From NCBI GenBank assembly GCA_017475035.1, contig JAFVGK010000066.1, positions 1-64,000 on the forward strand: 64,000 nt of DNA, read 5' to 3'. The stretch is from Blautia sp. (GTDB taxonomy: Bacteria > Bacillota > Clostridia > Lachnospirales > Lachnospiraceae). The position numbers and the translations under genes are program-made. Positions 62,324-64,000 of the stretch are shown here, in pieces. The notes beneath the pieces are model-generated. The model saw only the letters and a list, made by a program, of their open reading frames with translations, had not been told where the DNA came from and did no database searches. Every line of letters begins with the position of its first letter. Within the stretch, counting starts at the first letter, position 1.

Positions 62324-62663
62324 GTACATTCTTCGCTTTTCACGTCCGCAAACATGAACGAAAAGGTTTTCGGCAGTACAGCCAAAATCCTGTGAAACGG
62401 TTTCCGGTTCCCTCTGACAGGTTAAGAAAAACTGCGCCAGTTGATCCCGGTCATCATAGACCTCGAGAATCCTGACAGTATCGGCAAGTGAAATGCCTAT
62501 ATGTGGAGACTGTTTTATCACTTATTGTAAGTTCTACCGCAAGTGTTTTTTTCTGTGCTGCCACGAAATAAGCCTGCAGGCATCAGGTTTTTTCCCAATT
62601 CTGCAGGCTTGGTAACTATTCGTTATTCAGTTTATAGTCTCTTGCAGAAATCTCCGAACCAGA

Positions 62664-62807
62664 TCAATAACCATGGTTACTATTCCCGCACCATGTGTTG
62701 ATTTTTTCGATCTCATCCGGCTCCGGGAGCTGCTCAATGTTTCTTGTGATCCACTTGCTCAGCCTGTAATCGACATCACGGCTTTCTGCCAGCTGTACTT
62801 TTTTCAT
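62664..62807 (-). CDS. small uncharacterised protein (47 residues)
   Basis: ATG 62807 is preceded by a near-ideal GAAAGGAGG site. The product reads MKKVQLAESRDVDYRLSKW..., is charged, and ends in TWCGNSNHGY with a single Cys. No family is recognised. It is too short for many gene finders; the strong ribosome site and independent position between the PBP and acetyltransferase genes argue that it is real. Confidence 0.6.
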   Translation of the reverse strand: MKKVQLAESRDVDYRLSKWITRNIEQLPEPDEIEKINTWCGNSNHGY

Positions 62808-62881
62808 GAGTGATTCCTCCTTTCGCTGTAAGTACGTAGGATATTACCGTACTATTGAAAGAATATCCACTCATTTAGTCA

Positions 62882-63400
62882 TCAACCCCCCAGATTCTTT
62901 TCCAGAAGAACAAGGTCGACACCGGGGATCCCATTGAATGTAGTCGGGATGATTCCGATTTCTTTATAACCCAGTTTGCGATACATGGTTCTCGCTGTCG
63001 TATTCCTGGCATTCGTATCAATCCTGAGTTCCGGAAGGTTATGTTCTTTTGCCCACCATTCATAAAACTCCACAAAGGCCCTTCCATATCCTCTCCCGGA
63101 AGCACCTGGTGATATGACAAGTGTATGAAGAACACAGACGAGATCTGTATCATGTTCCCATGGAGCGCCAAAATAGACATCTACCTGGGTCCTGTTTATG
63201 ATCCCAGCTCCGAGGACCTTCCCATCTTCCAGCACAAACATATCACCGCGCAGAATGGATTCTTCCGCTGTTTTTCTTGTCGGATAAACGCCTCTTATCC
63301 AGCCAATAGTCTGACATCCGTTTTCTTCCGAAAGGTGGATATCATCGTAAATTTCCTCAATGGAATCGAGATCTGTAAGATTTGCCTCTCTGATATTCAC
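62882..63400 (-). CDS. GNAT-family N-acetyltransferase
   Basis: A 172-residue protein with the acetyl-CoA loop ISPGASGRGYGRAFV (about residues 95-110) and the downstream RIDTNARNTTARTMYRKLGYKEIG strand-helix, standard for GNAT enzymes. The acceptor substrate is unknown. The start is GTG 63400 with AGGAGATAAATT upstream. Confidence 0.85.
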   Translation of the reverse strand: MNIREANLTDLDSIEEIYDDIHLSEENGCQTIGWIRGVYPTRKTAEESILRGDMFVLEDGKVLGAGIINRTQVDVYFGAPWEHDTDLVCVLHTLVISPGASGRGYGRAFVEFYEWWAKEHNLPELRIDTNARNTTARTMYRKLGYKEIGIIPTTFNGIPGVDLVLLEKNLGG

Positions 63401-63700
63401 AATTTATCTCCTGAATACTCGAATCAACCGTACATGTCAAACCCGCATTGTACCTGATCAGAAACTGCATTCCTGTCTCCTTCAAATCTGTTTATACCGT
63501 GCTGATCCCGCCAATACTCTTCACTTTCATATATCCCATCAACACCATGCAGGAAAGGGTGCGGGAATTGTTGAGCAGACACTACATAATGGAGAGCTCT
63601 GATAATCCAGACAAGAATTCCTGTCTGAGAACAAGATGCGCTCCACCAGACAAGTCAGGTCAACTGGATTGATACTTAAGATTCGTTTTATCCTCTGATC
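63401..63700. other. intergenic region without recognisable genes
   Basis: Between the two acetyltransferase genes I see no convincing start codon with ribosome site, RNA or repeat. An unstarted minus-strand frame (about 63425-63640) with residues HGVDGIYESEEYWRDQHG may be a relic of a protein but cannot be identified. Confidence 0.4.
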
Positions 63701-64000
63701 TCATCCGAATATCTGCCCCGGCAGTTTCTTTTTTTCCTTTGCCGGGAATTCTTTGTCAAACTGTTCCACATCTTCATCCTTCACATAGTAGCCCTGTGGT
63801 GTCTGATATATACCGGTTATATCATCAAGGTATCCGGGGATCAGTTCCCTGCAGAGAAAAAATGAATCGTCCGCATCCTCAGGCAGATCATGATAGCGGA
63901 TGCCAAAGTTACGGGCAAAAGTAAAACCGCACCTGCTGTAGAAACCGATATTACCTTCAAACAGAACTGCGCCATAACCAAGGATCGCCGCTTTCTCCAG
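63701..64000 (-). CDS. GNAT-family N-acetyltransferase, C-terminal part (runs off the window)
   Basis: Ninety-nine residues are visible, ending at TGA 63701. The segment AAILGYGAVLFEGNIGFYSRCGFTFARNFGIRY matches the C-terminal half of GNAT enzymes (G-x-x-FY-x-R-x-GF), and the end is a charged tail (EQFDKEFPAKEKKK). The N-terminal half lies beyond 64000. It is a different member from the gene at 62882-63400. Confidence 0.75.
   Translation of the reverse strand: MEKAAILGYGAVLFEGNIGFYSRCGFTFARNFGIRYHDLPEDADDSFFLCRELIPGYLDDITGIYQTPQGYYVKDEDVEQFDKEFPAKEKKKLPGQIFG

Noticed and set aside
62291-62521. 76-codon minus-strand ORF upstream of the PBP gene
   Set aside because: Its end overlaps the promoter and operator, there is no clear ribosome site and no recognised family; a relic is possible but not supported.

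Overview
The window looks like a chromosomal segment of an obligately anaerobic, low-to-mid GC Firmicute, most likely a gut-type Lachnospiraceae/Clostridia. The evidence is the strong GGAGG ribosome sites, consensus sigma-A promoters, reverse rubrerythrin, HydEFG [FeFe]-hydrogenase maturases, an AprAB-like APS reductase and GHKL/SpoIIE-type signalling. Most genes lie on the minus strand. No rRNA, CRISPR array, insertion sequence or intact prophage is visible; there is one tRNA (Lys, anticodon CTT). Layout: 1-767 is the N-terminal half of a membrane sensor kinase, divergent from a secreted Sel1-repeat protein at 946-2268. Positions 2269-2814 hold debris, including a 97-bp exact copy of part of trpD. 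From 18520 down to 2815 runs a sixteen-gene sulfur operon (minus strand): sulfate-binding protein, CysT, CysW, CysA, AprA-like and AprB-like APS reductase, CysD, CysN, MetY, a ThiS-like carrier, its E1 enzyme, a JAMM protease, a siroheme sulfite reductase, and a FecBCD-type ABC importer. A LysR regulator sits upstream. Together these genes take up sulfate, activate it to APS, reduce it to sulfite and sulfide, and probably pass sulfide as a protein thiocarboxylate to O-acetylhomoserine. Positions 20080-21102 encode a lone trpD. Positions 21338-26804 form a three-gene phosphorelay: REC-GGDEF-EAL, Hpt, and an amino-acid-permease/histidine-kinase/REC/REC fusion. Next come a YgjP-like peptidase and tRNA-Lys. 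Positions 28252-38063 hold a ten-gene Mrp/Mbh-type cation antiporter operon with four large antiporter subunits, followed by trmB, a CapA-like protein with an acidic repeat tail, tatD, metG, rubrerythrin, a broken DUF4177 gene and a beta-propeller/SpoIIE phosphatase. Positions 48675-52371 carry a histidine phosphatase, a P-loop kinase and a secreted ricin-lectin protein. Positions 52503-57085 hold hydG-hydE-hydF and a TM1266-type regulator, with a candidate structured RNA beside hydF. The right end (57370-64000) has gene stubs (manA start, a phage-tail-like piece), a DUF1848 protein, a lipoprotein-like protein, a PBP2a-like penicillin-binding protein behind BlaI-type operators, and two GNAT acetyltransferases. 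Several dispersed intergenic repeat families run through the window. The most striking occurs six or seven times, always in the same orientation relative to its operon, usually just upstream of a gene's ribosome site, and its stem appears to keep pairing while its sequence changes.
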